Shown piece by piece: positions 1 to 6,341 of a stretch of DNA of 15,883 nucleotides. The stretch's first letter is position 1. Each line of letters opens with the position of its first letter. The stretch is from positions 1 through 15,883 of the forward strand of contig JAGTUZ010000260.1 in assembly GCA_018224415.1 (NCBI GenBank). The letters run 5' to 3'. The notes below the pieces were generated by a model. That model did no database searches and was not told the DNA's origin. It worked only from the letters and a program-made list of their open reading frames with translations. Source of the stretch: Bacteroidota bacterium (lineage in GTDB: Bacteria; Bacteroidota; Ignavibacteria; SZUA-365). The position numbers were made by a program, and so were the translations under genes.

Positions 1-486
1 GACAACGACTACGCGCTGTATGTCGACAGCCGGTATATGGACGGGACATCGCTTTACGGACAATGCGCGCGCTTCTCTACGGGTACGCATGACTGGGAGT
101 ATTCGTCGTTTGTCATTCGCCCGGAGAAGCCCATCGAATATTGTTCGGTGTACGTGCTGTTCCGCCGGCACACCGGCGAGGCTTGGTTCGACCAGCTCGC
201 CCTGCGGCGTTACGAGGAGCCGTCAGACGTTCGGGCATTCCCGCCGGATTCACCGCTTCTGGATGTCTATCCCATTCCCGCACGCGACCTGTTGCAGGTT
301 GTGCTCGCATCACCACATCACGGCATGCATCGCATTGCACTACATGATCCACTCGGTCGGCAATGCCTGGCTGTGGAGGTTGAAGCGCGTCAGACACTCT
401 CCCTTCCCGTGCGCGGACTCGTACCAGGAATGTACATGCTGTCGGTGAACGGCGTGCCACAGCGGACAGTGGTGGTGGCTCGGTAA
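1..486 (+). CDS. Secreted protein, 3' part: carbohydrate-binding-like domain plus T9SS sorting domain
   Basis: The reading frame is open from base 1 to the TAA at 484-486, so the 5' end lies outside the window and 161 residues are visible. Residues 1 to about 70 form a beta-rich module with the pattern FSTGTHDWEY, then VYVLFRRHTGEAWFDQL. This resembles jelly-roll carbohydrate-binding or glycosidase-accessory domains, where an aspartate after a Trp-Phe pair is typical. Residues about 88-161 are a type A T9SS C-terminal sorting domain: it opens DVYPIPARDLL (usual form YPNPARD), continues with an LGRQ turn and a PGMYMLSV strand, and ends VVVAR. In this family the domain directs export across the outer membrane and is cleaved on secretion or anchoring. 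The catalytic or main domain, if any, is upstream and unseen, so substrate is unknown. The next gene converges from the other strand. Confidence 0.82.
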   Translation, partial: DNDYALYVDSRYMDGTSLYGQCARFSTGTHDWEYSSFVIRPEKPIEYCSVYVLFRRHTGEAWFDQLALRRYEEPSDVRAFPPDSPLLDVYPIPARDLLQVVLASPHHGMHRIALHDPLGRQCLAVEVEARQTLSLPVRGLVPGMYMLSVNGVPQRTVVVAR

Positions 487-510
487 GGGCGGGGAGGAGC
501 GTCTGGGGGC

Positions 511-528
511 GGCGCGCACCAGCGCGCC
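511..528. repeat. Short GC-rich hairpin, REP-like, in a convergent gap
   Basis: A perfect 7-bp stem, GGCGCGC / GCGCGCC, encloses an ACCA loop between two convergent genes. The core GCGC-ACCA-GCGC also occurs twice in the 4655-4731 repeat, so this looks like a solitary member of a dispersed intergenic family. There is no T-tract, so it is not a classic intrinsic terminator. The rest of the 487-593 gap is purine-rich, with repeated GGGGAGGAGC words, and holds no gene. Confidence 0.5.
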
Positions 529-593
529 ATTGCGGAGAGGCGAGGAGGAGCGGGGAGGAGCTGAGCGTTCAAGGGAGCCCGCGCTGCTGGGAA

Positions 594-2165
594 TCAGAGT
601 CTCCAGGAATAGATGACCGACACGGTAGAATACGCCCAGCTGCCGAGATCCTCGGTGTACGGCGTGATGTTGGGGTAGGAGAAGGCACCCGGGTAGACCG
701 TCGTCGAGCCGCTGAGCACGGGCTCGGGGAGACGGCGGTACTGGAGTTCGATGGAGGAAGCACCAATGAGATAACCCAGGCCGACGGTCACGGATGTCTG
801 TTTCCAGAAGCTTGATCGATCCACGCTGATGTCATGCTCGTATCGATCGCTATGGCCTCCTCCAGACCTGCCGGTTGCGGTCCGATCGGGTTCGTCGGTC
901 CACAGCCAGGTCAGTCCCCCGCAAAGATAGAATCGGCCGTTGAGCTGCGTGGTTACAACCATTTCTCCAGACAGGTATGTGAGACCGGCCGCGATGCGAG
1001 GACGAATCCCCAACTCCCATTCCGTTTCCGCCTGGCGCAGCAGCGGATAGACAAAGGACGCCGTGACACCAAGTCCGGTACCATACGGCTGTGTGCGTGC
1101 GCCGAACATGCTGACGACCGTTTCACCACCGATCCATAATCCCGCGATCGAAGGCTTGCGCTTCGTTGATGGCACCGGCGCCGTTGCAGGTGGTCGGTCT
1201 TCCCGTACCGCATGGGAGAGACGGAAGTCCCGGATGGCGTATCGCAATTCCAACGGCAGACCGTCGATGAAGAGTTCACGGGTGGCGAGGCGGTCAAGGG
1301 CATCACGGACATCATCGGTATCCATCCCCGCACGAATCGTGTGAGGAACGGGAATCCCCTTTCCGATCAGTGCGATCAAGGCCGCGGGAATGGCGCTGTA
1401 CAGCGCCGGATACAGGCCCGCGGCGGCGACCATGAGCACGTCTTCATGTTCGAGCGTGTTGAACGTCATTCCGCCGATGAGCTTATATGTGATCGCGCCG
1501 AGCAGGGGAAAGACGTTGCGAAACGCCCGATAAAAACCGATCGGGACTCTTGTCCGGAGCTCGACAATGGAATCGACGGGAATGATGCGTAACTGCTCGT
1601 TCACCCTGTTTGCTATGAATGGACCGCCCCCGGTCCACAGCGCGATCGCAGCCGTGTCGTTCCACAGCACCGGTCCGGAGTGGGAGGAAGAGTCGAACAG
1701 GACGACCTGTGCATGGGACGCCTCCGACATCGTGCGACGTGATACCGGATCGAACACTCCGATATCAAGTAGCGGTGAGAGCGAACGCAGCAGGTTCAGG
1801 TCCGGGGCACGTGCGATCATCGCAGAACTCGCGGAACCCTCCTCCCTGTGCGTTATGGCTTCGAAATTGTCGAGGTACCAACGCAGGAAAGCAGCGTCGC
1901 GTGGTGTGAGACGCAATTGTCTTCCCGCCGGTCCCCCGGTGAATATCGTCACGACAACCAAATCGTGTGCCGGTTCCAACCGGGCGGAGACGAATTCGTC
2001 GACATCCGGAAACAGATTGAAATACACCCGTTCCGTGCTGTCGATGACACTGCCGACGCGCGGTCCGAGCGGTTCCAGCCTGGCGGCACCTGCGGAGTCC
2101 GGGCCATCCTGCGAAAACAGATGGCACGGAATCGTGAGCAGGATGAAGATGAGCGGGATTCGCAT
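594..2165 (-). CDS. Unrecognised exported protein with barrel-like C-terminus
   Basis: I do not recognise this 523-residue protein. ATG at 2165 is chosen over an in-frame start at 2261 for two reasons: it opens a signal peptide (MRIPLIFILLTIPCHLFSQ), and a TTGACA-17-TATGCT promoter lies inside the longer frame. Residues about 45-200 are a mixed soluble region. Residues 193-270 carry a PVDSIVEL word, then a hydrophobic stretch rich in Gly, Ala and Leu (about 207-268) that could hold one or two membrane segments. Residues 271-335 are polar and Pro-rich. Residues about 338-523 alternate polar and hydrophobic residues with many Gly and Tyr, ending VSVIYSWRL, as in small outer-membrane beta-barrels. 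An envelope location is inferred, and no enzymatic motif is visible. It is transcribed divergently from the DUF5916 gene across about 207 bp. Confidence 0.75.
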   Translation of the reverse strand: MRIPLIFILLTIPCHLFSQDGPDSAGAARLEPLGPRVGSVIDSTERVYFNLFPDVDEFVSARLEPAHDLVVVTIFTGGPAGRQLRLTPRDAAFLRWYLDNFEAITHREEGSASSAMIARAPDLNLLRSLSPLLDIGVFDPVSRRTMSEASHAQVVLFDSSSHSGPVLWNDTAAIALWTGGGPFIANRVNEQLRIIPVDSIVELRTRVPIGFYRAFRNVFPLLGAITYKLIGGMTFNTLEHEDVLMVAAAGLYPALYSAIPAALIALIGKGIPVPHTIRAGMDTDDVRDALDRLATRELFIDGLPLELRYAIRDFRLSHAVREDRPPATAPVPSTKRKPSIAGLWIGGETVVSMFGARTQPYGTGLGVTASFVYPLLRQAETEWELGIRPRIAAGLTYLSGEMVVTTQLNGRFYLCGGLTWLWTDEPDRTATGRSGGGHSDRYEHDISVDRSSFWKQTSVTVGLGYLIGASSIELQYRRLPEPVLSGSTTVYPGAFSYPNITPYTEDLGSWAYSTVSVIYSWRL

Positions 2166-2204
2166 GGGAAGAATTCGGCTGTGCTCGATCGAAATGGAAA
2201 ACGA

Positions 2205-2233
2205 AGCATAACGTCCGCAACGTACAATGTCAA
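2205..2233 (-). promoter_or_regulatory. Candidate promoter of the unrecognised exported protein gene
   Basis: Reading on the minus strand, TTGACA (2228-2233) is followed after exactly 17 bp by TATGCT (2205-2210). The predicted start of transcription falls near 2198, giving a leader of about 33 nt before ATG 2165. No strong Shine-Dalgarno sequence precedes that ATG. In the rest of the 2166-2372 divergent gap I see no equally good plus-strand promoter for the DUF5916 gene. Confidence 0.5.
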
Positions 2234-2372
2234 GAGATCCGGGTCCGTTGTTCACCAGCAATACGCGATGGATTGCGGCATGTCGGACAACTGTAACCTA
2301 TTCTCATGACGGTCGTATCAATTCCTTCATATTCGCACACCGGTCTCACGGCCTTTTTCGACAGGTGATATC

Positions 2373-4622
2373 ATGCGATTCCCACATCCACAGCGCTATG
2401 CCCTGCGTGCCCTGTTCTCGGCACTTCCCATGTTCCTGTTCGTACTGATGCATCCGATGGCCGCGCAGTCCAGTTCCGGGACCGAAGGCTCGGCGGATCG
2501 CAACGACAAGCGGACGCTTCGTGTGCATCTCGGCGAGCGGGCGCCTGTGATCGACGGCGTGATCGATCCGGTATGGCAGGAGGCCGATTCCGTCGACAAT
2601 TTCACCCAGCATTCACCCTATTACGGCGTTCCACCTTCCCGTCGGACGACGGCGAAGCTGCTCGCCACCGCCGACGCGCTGTACTGCCTGATCGTGTGCG
2701 AGGACCCGTACGGCGAAGTGCAGCGGCAGGCGGGAATGCTCGACAGTTACTCGGGGGATTTTGTCTCCATCATGCTCGATACCTTCGGTGACCGCAAGAG
2801 CGCCTACAAGCTGATCGTCTCCGCGGCCGGTGTGCGTGGGGACGCGCGCCTGCTCGACGACGCGCGCAACCGGGATTACAGCTGGGACGGTGTGTGGTTT
2901 TCCGCCGCGGAAGTCTATCCGTGGGGCTATGTCGTCGAAATGGAAATTCCCTACCGTTCGATCCAGTACGACGCCTCGCTCGGCGAATGGGGACTCGACT
3001 TCGACCGCTGGGTTCCCACCCGGGCCGAGGACATCTACTGGACTCCGTACGAGGAATCCGAAGGAATCCGCGTCTCGCGCTTTGGACGGCTGGTGTTCGA
3101 GGGTTTCCGTCCTTCAGCGCGCGGCTTCAATTTCGAGGTATACCCGGTGGGTTTCGTCAAGGCGGACTATCTCCGCGACGGCGTATACGACGTGAGTCCC
3201 GGTGCAGGTATCGACCTTTTCTACAATCCCTCTCCCAGCCTCACCTTCCAGCTGACCGGCAATCCGGATTTCGCCCAGATCGAGGCGGATCCCTTCGAGT
3301 TCAACATTTCCCGCTACGAAACGTATTTCGACGAGCGACGTCCGTTTTTCACCGAGGGAAAGGAAATCTTCATGGCTTCCGGGCGGCAGGAGAACATGGG
3401 ATTTTACCGTCCGCTCGAGCTGTTTTACTCCCGCCGCATCGGGCGCAAGCTGGCCGACGGGCAGGAAGTGCCGCTGTACCTCGGGAGCAAGACCTTCGGT
3501 CGCCTCGGGGGATTCGAGTACGGAGGTTTCGTGGCGAGGACAGGGGAAGTGACCTATAAGGATGACGGCAAGCGGATGACGGAAGAGGCCGCGACCTTTG
3601 CAAGCGGCCGCCTGAAAACGCCGCTGTTCGATAATTCCGATGTGGGAGTCCTGTTCGTGGGCAAGTGGTCGGACGCGACCAGCAACGGCGTCATCGATGT
3701 CGACGGGGCGCTGCGCGGTTCGGAATGGCAGCTCGCCTACCAACTCGCGCGCTCCTTCCGCGACGGCGACGGCGACTTCGCCGGATCGGCGGGATTCACC
3801 TGGCCGAGCGACAACTTCCTCGCAATGGTGCGCGCCCGCGCGGTGGGCAAGGACTTCGACGTCGACGACGTGGGTTTCGTCCCGTGGAAAGGAACCGCGG
3901 AAGTGGTGGCGATGGCCGGTCCGCGCTGGTATTACAACGAGGGGTCTGTGCGGCAGATTTTCATGTACGTCGGCGGTATCGCCAACTACGAGCACGCCGA
4001 CCTCTACACGGATCTCGGCATCGCCGGCGGTTACAACATGAACTTCCGCGCGAACTGGGGAGGGGAAATCAATTTCATGCTCGCACAATCGAAGGACGAA
4101 GCGAAGGAATTCACCTCGTACGAAATCAGCCTGTCCACCTGGTTCCACACCAATCCCATCTGGGAGGCGAATTTCTGGGGCGCGTATTCGCGCACCTACA
4201 ATTTCAACCGTGACTGGCTGGCCTTCTATTCCCACGTGGGCAGCTGGCTGGGGCTGCATGTCACCGATGACATACTACTGAATCTCAACCTTGGCATGTT
4301 CGTCGAGGGAAATCCCGACAACGAAATCGAGGACATCACGTGGAACGCGCGTCCGGCCGTGACCTGGAATCCCTGGAACGATGTCAGTCTCCGGCTCTAT
4401 GTGGACAACCTGTTCGTGCGGTCCGCCGACCGCATGGAACGGCTGATCGGCGGTTTCCTCTTCAGCTGGAATTTCCTGCCCAAGAGCTGGATCTATTTCG
4501 CGATCAACGATGTGCGCGACCGCTCGGAACAGTATGACGGCGCGGGTTTGCTGCTCCCGTCGCGTTTGCATGTCGTCGGCCAGGCCGCGGTGGTGAAGGT
4601 GAAATACCTCTACTATCTTTGA
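2373..4622 (+). CDS. DUF5916 outer-membrane protein with CBM9-like N-terminal domain
   Basis: This 749-residue protein starts at ATG 2373, behind an AGGTGAT ribosome-binding site. A signal peptide covers residues 1 to about 31 (hydrophobic run from Leu14, ending MAAQ). Residues about 47-245 match the CBM9-like sandwich that precedes DUF5916: APVIDGVIDPVWQEA opens it, and DALYCLIVCED, SAYKLIV and GYVVEMEIPYRSI follow. From about 252 the DUF5916 region contains NPDFAQIEAD and FFTEGKEIF, both typical of the family, then long amphipathic strands to a C-terminus ending KVKYLYYL, as for an outer-membrane barrel. Family function is not firmly established; roles in binding or processing glycans or peptides at the outer membrane have been suggested. 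It is a single-gene unit: the neighbour upstream is divergent, and a repeat-rich 200 bp gap follows. Confidence 0.9.
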   Translation: MRFPHPQRYALRALFSALPMFLFVLMHPMAAQSSSGTEGSADRNDKRTLRVHLGERAPVIDGVIDPVWQEADSVDNFTQHSPYYGVPPSRRTTAKLLATADALYCLIVCEDPYGEVQRQAGMLDSYSGDFVSIMLDTFGDRKSAYKLIVSAAGVRGDARLLDDARNRDYSWDGVWFSAAEVYPWGYVVEMEIPYRSIQYDASLGEWGLDFDRWVPTRAEDIYWTPYEESEGIRVSRFGRLVFEGFRPSARGFNFEVYPVGFVKADYLRDGVYDVSPGAGIDLFYNPSPSLTFQLTGNPDFAQIEADPFEFNISRYETYFDERRPFFTEGKEIFMASGRQENMGFYRPLELFYSRRIGRKLADGQEVPLYLGSKTFGRLGGFEYGGFVARTGEVTYKDDGKRMTEEAATFASGRLKTPLFDNSDVGVLFVGKWSDATSNGVIDVDGALRGSEWQLAYQLARSFRDGDGDFAGSAGFTWPSDNFLAMVRARAVGKDFDVDDVGFVPWKGTAEVVAMAGPRWYYNEGSVRQIFMYVGGIANYEHADLYTDLGIAGGYNMNFRANWGGEINFMLAQSKDEAKEFTSYEISLSTWFHTNPIWEANFWGAYSRTYNFNRDWLAFYSHVGSWLGLHVTDDILLNLNLGMFVEGNPDNEIEDITWNARPAVTWNPWNDVSLRLYVDNLFVRSADRMERLIGGFLFSWNFLPKSWIYFAINDVRDRSEQYDGAGLLLPSRLHVVGQAAVVKVKYLYYL

Positions 4623-4654
4623 GAAGAAGGGACCTCCGAACAGGGACCACCGAG

Positions 4655-4731
4655 AAGGGACCCCCGCGCACCAGCGCGGGCAGGCAACATCCCGGGAGTC
4701 CATGTCCCGCGCTGGTGCGCGGGGGTCCCTT
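4655..4731. repeat. 26-bp perfect inverted repeat made of two REP-like hairpins
   Basis: The arms at 4655-4680 and 4706-4731 are exact reverse complements over 26 bp, separated by 25 bp. Each arm contains its own smaller palindrome: CCCGCGC-ACCA-GCGCGGG at 4663-4680, and the mirror with a TGGT loop at 4706-4723. The element can therefore fold as one long hairpin or two short ones. It lies 32 bp past the DUF5916 stop. No T-tract follows either arm, so protection of mRNA ends, supercoiling control or a paired REP-type mobile unit are as likely as termination. GGGACC words also recur just upstream at 4629-4662. Confidence 0.75.
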
Positions 4732-4765
4732 GCCTGACATTCCCTTGTCCGACATTCCCTTGCGC
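4730..4765 (+). repeat. 15-bp tandem repeat, about 2.4 copies, abutting the TetR promoter
   Basis: TTGCCTGACATTCCC (4730-4744) is followed by TTGTCCGACATTCCC (4745-4759) and the start of a third copy, TTGCGC (4760-4765). The array overlaps the end of the inverted repeat on its left and supplies the presumed -35 hexamer of the regulator gene on its right. Confidence 0.65.
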
Positions 4766-4788
4766 GTGCATTTCGCGTGGCGTATTAT
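4760..4788 (+). promoter_or_regulatory. Candidate promoter of the TetR-family gene
   Basis: TTGCGC (4760-4765), a 17-bp spacer and TATTAT (4783-4788, five of six consensus bases) place transcription start near 4795, about 29 nt before ATG 4824. The -10 element overlaps a TTG that could open the frame upstream at 4788, which argues against that start. The -35 box is weak (three of six). Confidence 0.45.
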
Positions 4789-4823
4789 TGAACACAGATT
4801 CGGGAATATGCCAGCGGAGCAGG

Positions 4824-5414
4824 ATGAGACGGAAATCCGGAGACAAGGAGCGCAGCATCGCGGAGGCCGCCGTCAAGGTGTTTGCCCGCGATGGGTATCA
4901 CGGAGCGAAGATCACCGACATCGCGGAAGTGGCGGGAGTGGCGACCGGGAGCGTCTACCTGTATTTCCATAACAAGGAAAGCATCCTTCATCACCTGTTC
5001 ACGCAGCTCTGGAAAGGCATGAACGGCGCGCTTGCCGAACTGCTTGCCCGCAACGATCTCGGCGCGCGGGAAAAAGTGGAGGAACTGATCGACACAATCT
5101 TCGGACTATTCGCTCCGAATCCATCTCTCGCCCTGCTCTTTGTCAACGAGCAGCCCCAACTGCTCCGGGAAGGATCGGGCGAGTTCATGCACTATTACAT
5201 CGAATTTCTTCGGATGGGCGAACAAGTGGTCAGGCAGGGGATCGCCGCTGGTGAATTCGATGCCTCCGTCGACGCGCGCCTGTTCACGAATTACGTATTC
5301 GGGGCAATCCGGCAGGTCCTGCATCAATGGGCGCGCGCTCCTCGACAGTTTCCCCTTGCCGCGGTGCGGAAGGAAGTCCGGCATATCACGCTGCATGGCC
5401 TGCTGCCACGCTGA
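4824..5414 (+). CDS. TetR/AcrR-family transcriptional regulator, FadR-like
   Basis: A 196-residue protein of normal TetR length. ATG 4824 has GGAG four bases upstream and a promoter fitting just ahead. Residues 1 to about 50 are the helix-turn-helix DNA-binding domain: AAVKVFARDGYHGAKITDIAE, then GVATGSVYLYFHNKESIL, where the VYLYFxNKE word is close to the recognition-helix region of acyl-CoA-responsive FadR (YsiA) regulators of Bacillus. Residues about 55-196 form the helical ligand-binding and dimer domain (LFVNEQPQLL, VVRQGIAAGEFD, FGAIRQVLHQW). It probably represses its own promoter or nearby genes. The ligand is not readable from sequence, and no fatty-acid degradation genes are adjacent. 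It sits between two repeat arrays and converges with the dehydrogenase gene. The TGA stop lies inside the first copy of the 19-bp repeat. Confidence 0.9.
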   Translation: MRRKSGDKERSIAEAAVKVFARDGYHGAKITDIAEVAGVATGSVYLYFHNKESILHHLFTQLWKGMNGALAELLARNDLGAREKVEELIDTIFGLFAPNPSLALLFVNEQPQLLREGSGEFMHYYIEFLRMGEQVVRQGIAAGEFDASVDARLFTNYVFGAIRQVLHQWARAPRQFPLAAVRKEVRHITLHGLLPR

Positions 5415-5467
5415 GTCGCTTCTGTCCGGCTGAGCCGCTTCTGTCCTGCTGAGCCGCTTCTGTCCGG
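5411..5467 (+). repeat. Three tandem 19-bp repeats between convergent genes
   Basis: Three copies run head to tail at 5411-5429, 5430-5448 and 5449-5467. The unit is CTGAGCCGCTTCTGTCCGG, with one change in copy 1 (T for C at unit base 6) and one in copy 2 (T for G at unit base 18). The array starts within the last codon and stop of the TetR gene and ends 15 bp before the end of the dehydrogenase gene. Each copy holds one TGA, and because 19 is one more than a multiple of three the three TGAs fall in three different frames. There are no unique spacers, so it is not CRISPR. No intrinsic terminator is visible in this gap. Confidence 0.85.
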
Positions 5468-5482
5468 CTGTACAGAGTACCG

Positions 5483-6262
5483 TTACCGCAGTGGTCCGAC
5501 GTGCTTGACCATCGACGACGCCTGCGCCGTCGGGGTAATGACGATCTGGTTGACGCTCACATGCGGGGGACGCGTGGCGCAGTACAGCACGGCATCGGCG
5601 ATGTCGTCTGGGGTGCAGACCTCGATGTCGGTGTAGACGCCGTCGGCCTTCTCGCGGTCGCCATGAAAGCGCACGAGGCTGAACTCCGTTTCGACCAGGC
5701 CGGGATCCACGGTGCTGACGCGCAGCGGCGTGTCGACCAGGTCCATGCGCAGCGCCTTGGTGATCGCGTCCACTGCGAATTTCGACGCATTGTACACAGC
5801 GCCCCTGGGATAGGGGTCATGACCGGCAATGGAACCGATATTGATGATATGTCCGCTCCCGCGCGCGACCATTCCGGGAATCACGCTCCGGCTCACCCAG
5901 AGCAGGCCCTTGACGTTGGTGTCGATCATTTCCTCCCAGTCGTTCACGTCGCCTTCGTGCAGCTTGTCGAAGCCGCGGGCGAGTCCGGCGTTGTTGACGA
6001 GAATGTCGATGATCTGCCATTCCGCGGCGAGCCCCGCGACGGCAGCTTCGACGGCGCCCCGATCGCGGACGTCCAGTTCCAGTGTGTGGATCTCGACGCC
6101 GTGCGCGGTCCGGAGATCGCGCGCCAGGGTATCGAGCCGGTCCTTGCGACGCGCGCAGAGCACGAGGCGCGCGCCGGCGGTCGCGAACGCGCGGGCGATG
6201 GACATGCCGATGCCGGAGCTGGCGCCGGTGACAAAAGCGGTCTTGTCGCGAAGGGAAATCAT
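5483..6262 (-). CDS. Short-chain dehydrogenase/reductase, YdfG-like
   Basis: A 259-residue classical SDR enzyme, likely NADP-dependent and cytoplasmic. ATG 6262 has a perfect AGGAGG site five bases upstream. The cofactor motif TGASSGIG is at residues 12-19; ARRKDRL at 37-43 supplies basic residues that usually favour NADP. NNAG is at 90-93. Catalytic residues are Asn116, Ser144, Tyr157 and Lys161 (YNASK). The C-terminal part, with DPGLVETEFSLVRFHGD and PPHVSVNQIVITPT, matches the YdfG group, which oxidises serine, allo-threonine and 3-hydroxy acids and also reduces malonic semialdehyde. Exact substrate cannot be told. It lies in the same direction as lpxD but is separated from it by a strong terminator only 29 nt upstream of its ATG. 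It converges with the TetR gene. Confidence 0.9.
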   Translation of the reverse strand: MISLRDKTAFVTGASSGIGMSIARAFATAGARLVLCARRKDRLDTLARDLRTAHGVEIHTLELDVRDRGAVEAAVAGLAAEWQIIDILVNNAGLARGFDKLHEGDVNDWEEMIDTNVKGLLWVSRSVIPGMVARGSGHIINIGSIAGHDPYPRGAVYNASKFAVDAITKALRMDLVDTPLRVSTVDPGLVETEFSLVRFHGDREKADGVYTDIEVCTPDDIADAVLYCATRPPHVSVNQIVITPTAQASSMVKHVGPLR

Positions 6263-6291
6263 GGCAACCTCCTATTCGTCTGGCGGAAAAG

Positions 6292-6318
6292 AAAAAAGCG
6301 AAGGGGCTTCGCTTTTTT
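6292..6318 (-). terminator. Strong intrinsic terminator after lpxD
   Basis: A perfect 12-bp stem (AAAAAAGCGAAG / CTTCGCTTTTTT) closes a three-base loop, so it carries a T6 tract in either direction. On the minus strand it lies 23 bp beyond the lpxD stop and ends the uppS-bamA-skp-skp-lpxD operon. A smaller palindrome, GGAGTC-AG-GACTCC, spans the lpxD stop codon itself. Confidence 0.88.
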
Positions 6319-6341
6319 CTCGGTCTGTGAAAATAAAGGAG

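Noticed and set aside
2166..2261. Longer N-terminus of the unrecognised exported protein
   Set aside because: The extension would hide the signal peptide and would contain the TTGACA-17-TATGCT promoter.
3114..4259. 381-codon open frame on the minus strand
   Set aside because: It is antisense to the DUF5916 gene, whose plus-strand product has clear family motifs. The translation is Arg/Glu/His-rich without domains, typical of a shadow frame in GC-rich DNA.
4655..4731. Inverted repeat as intrinsic terminator of the DUF5916 gene
   Set aside because: Stem is strong, but TCCCTTGCC rather than a T-tract follows; a terminator role is possible but not supported.
4655..4765. Insertion sequence remnant
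   Set aside because: No transposase fragment and no target-site duplication visible around the inverted repeat; the element is too short.
4788..4823. TTG start for the TetR gene at 4788
   Set aside because: It overlaps the -10 box TATTAT, and the added residues have no family match. ATG 4824 has a ribosome-binding site.
5411..5467. Possible CRISPR array
   Set aside because: Repeats are directly adjacent with no unique spacers, and there are no cas genes.
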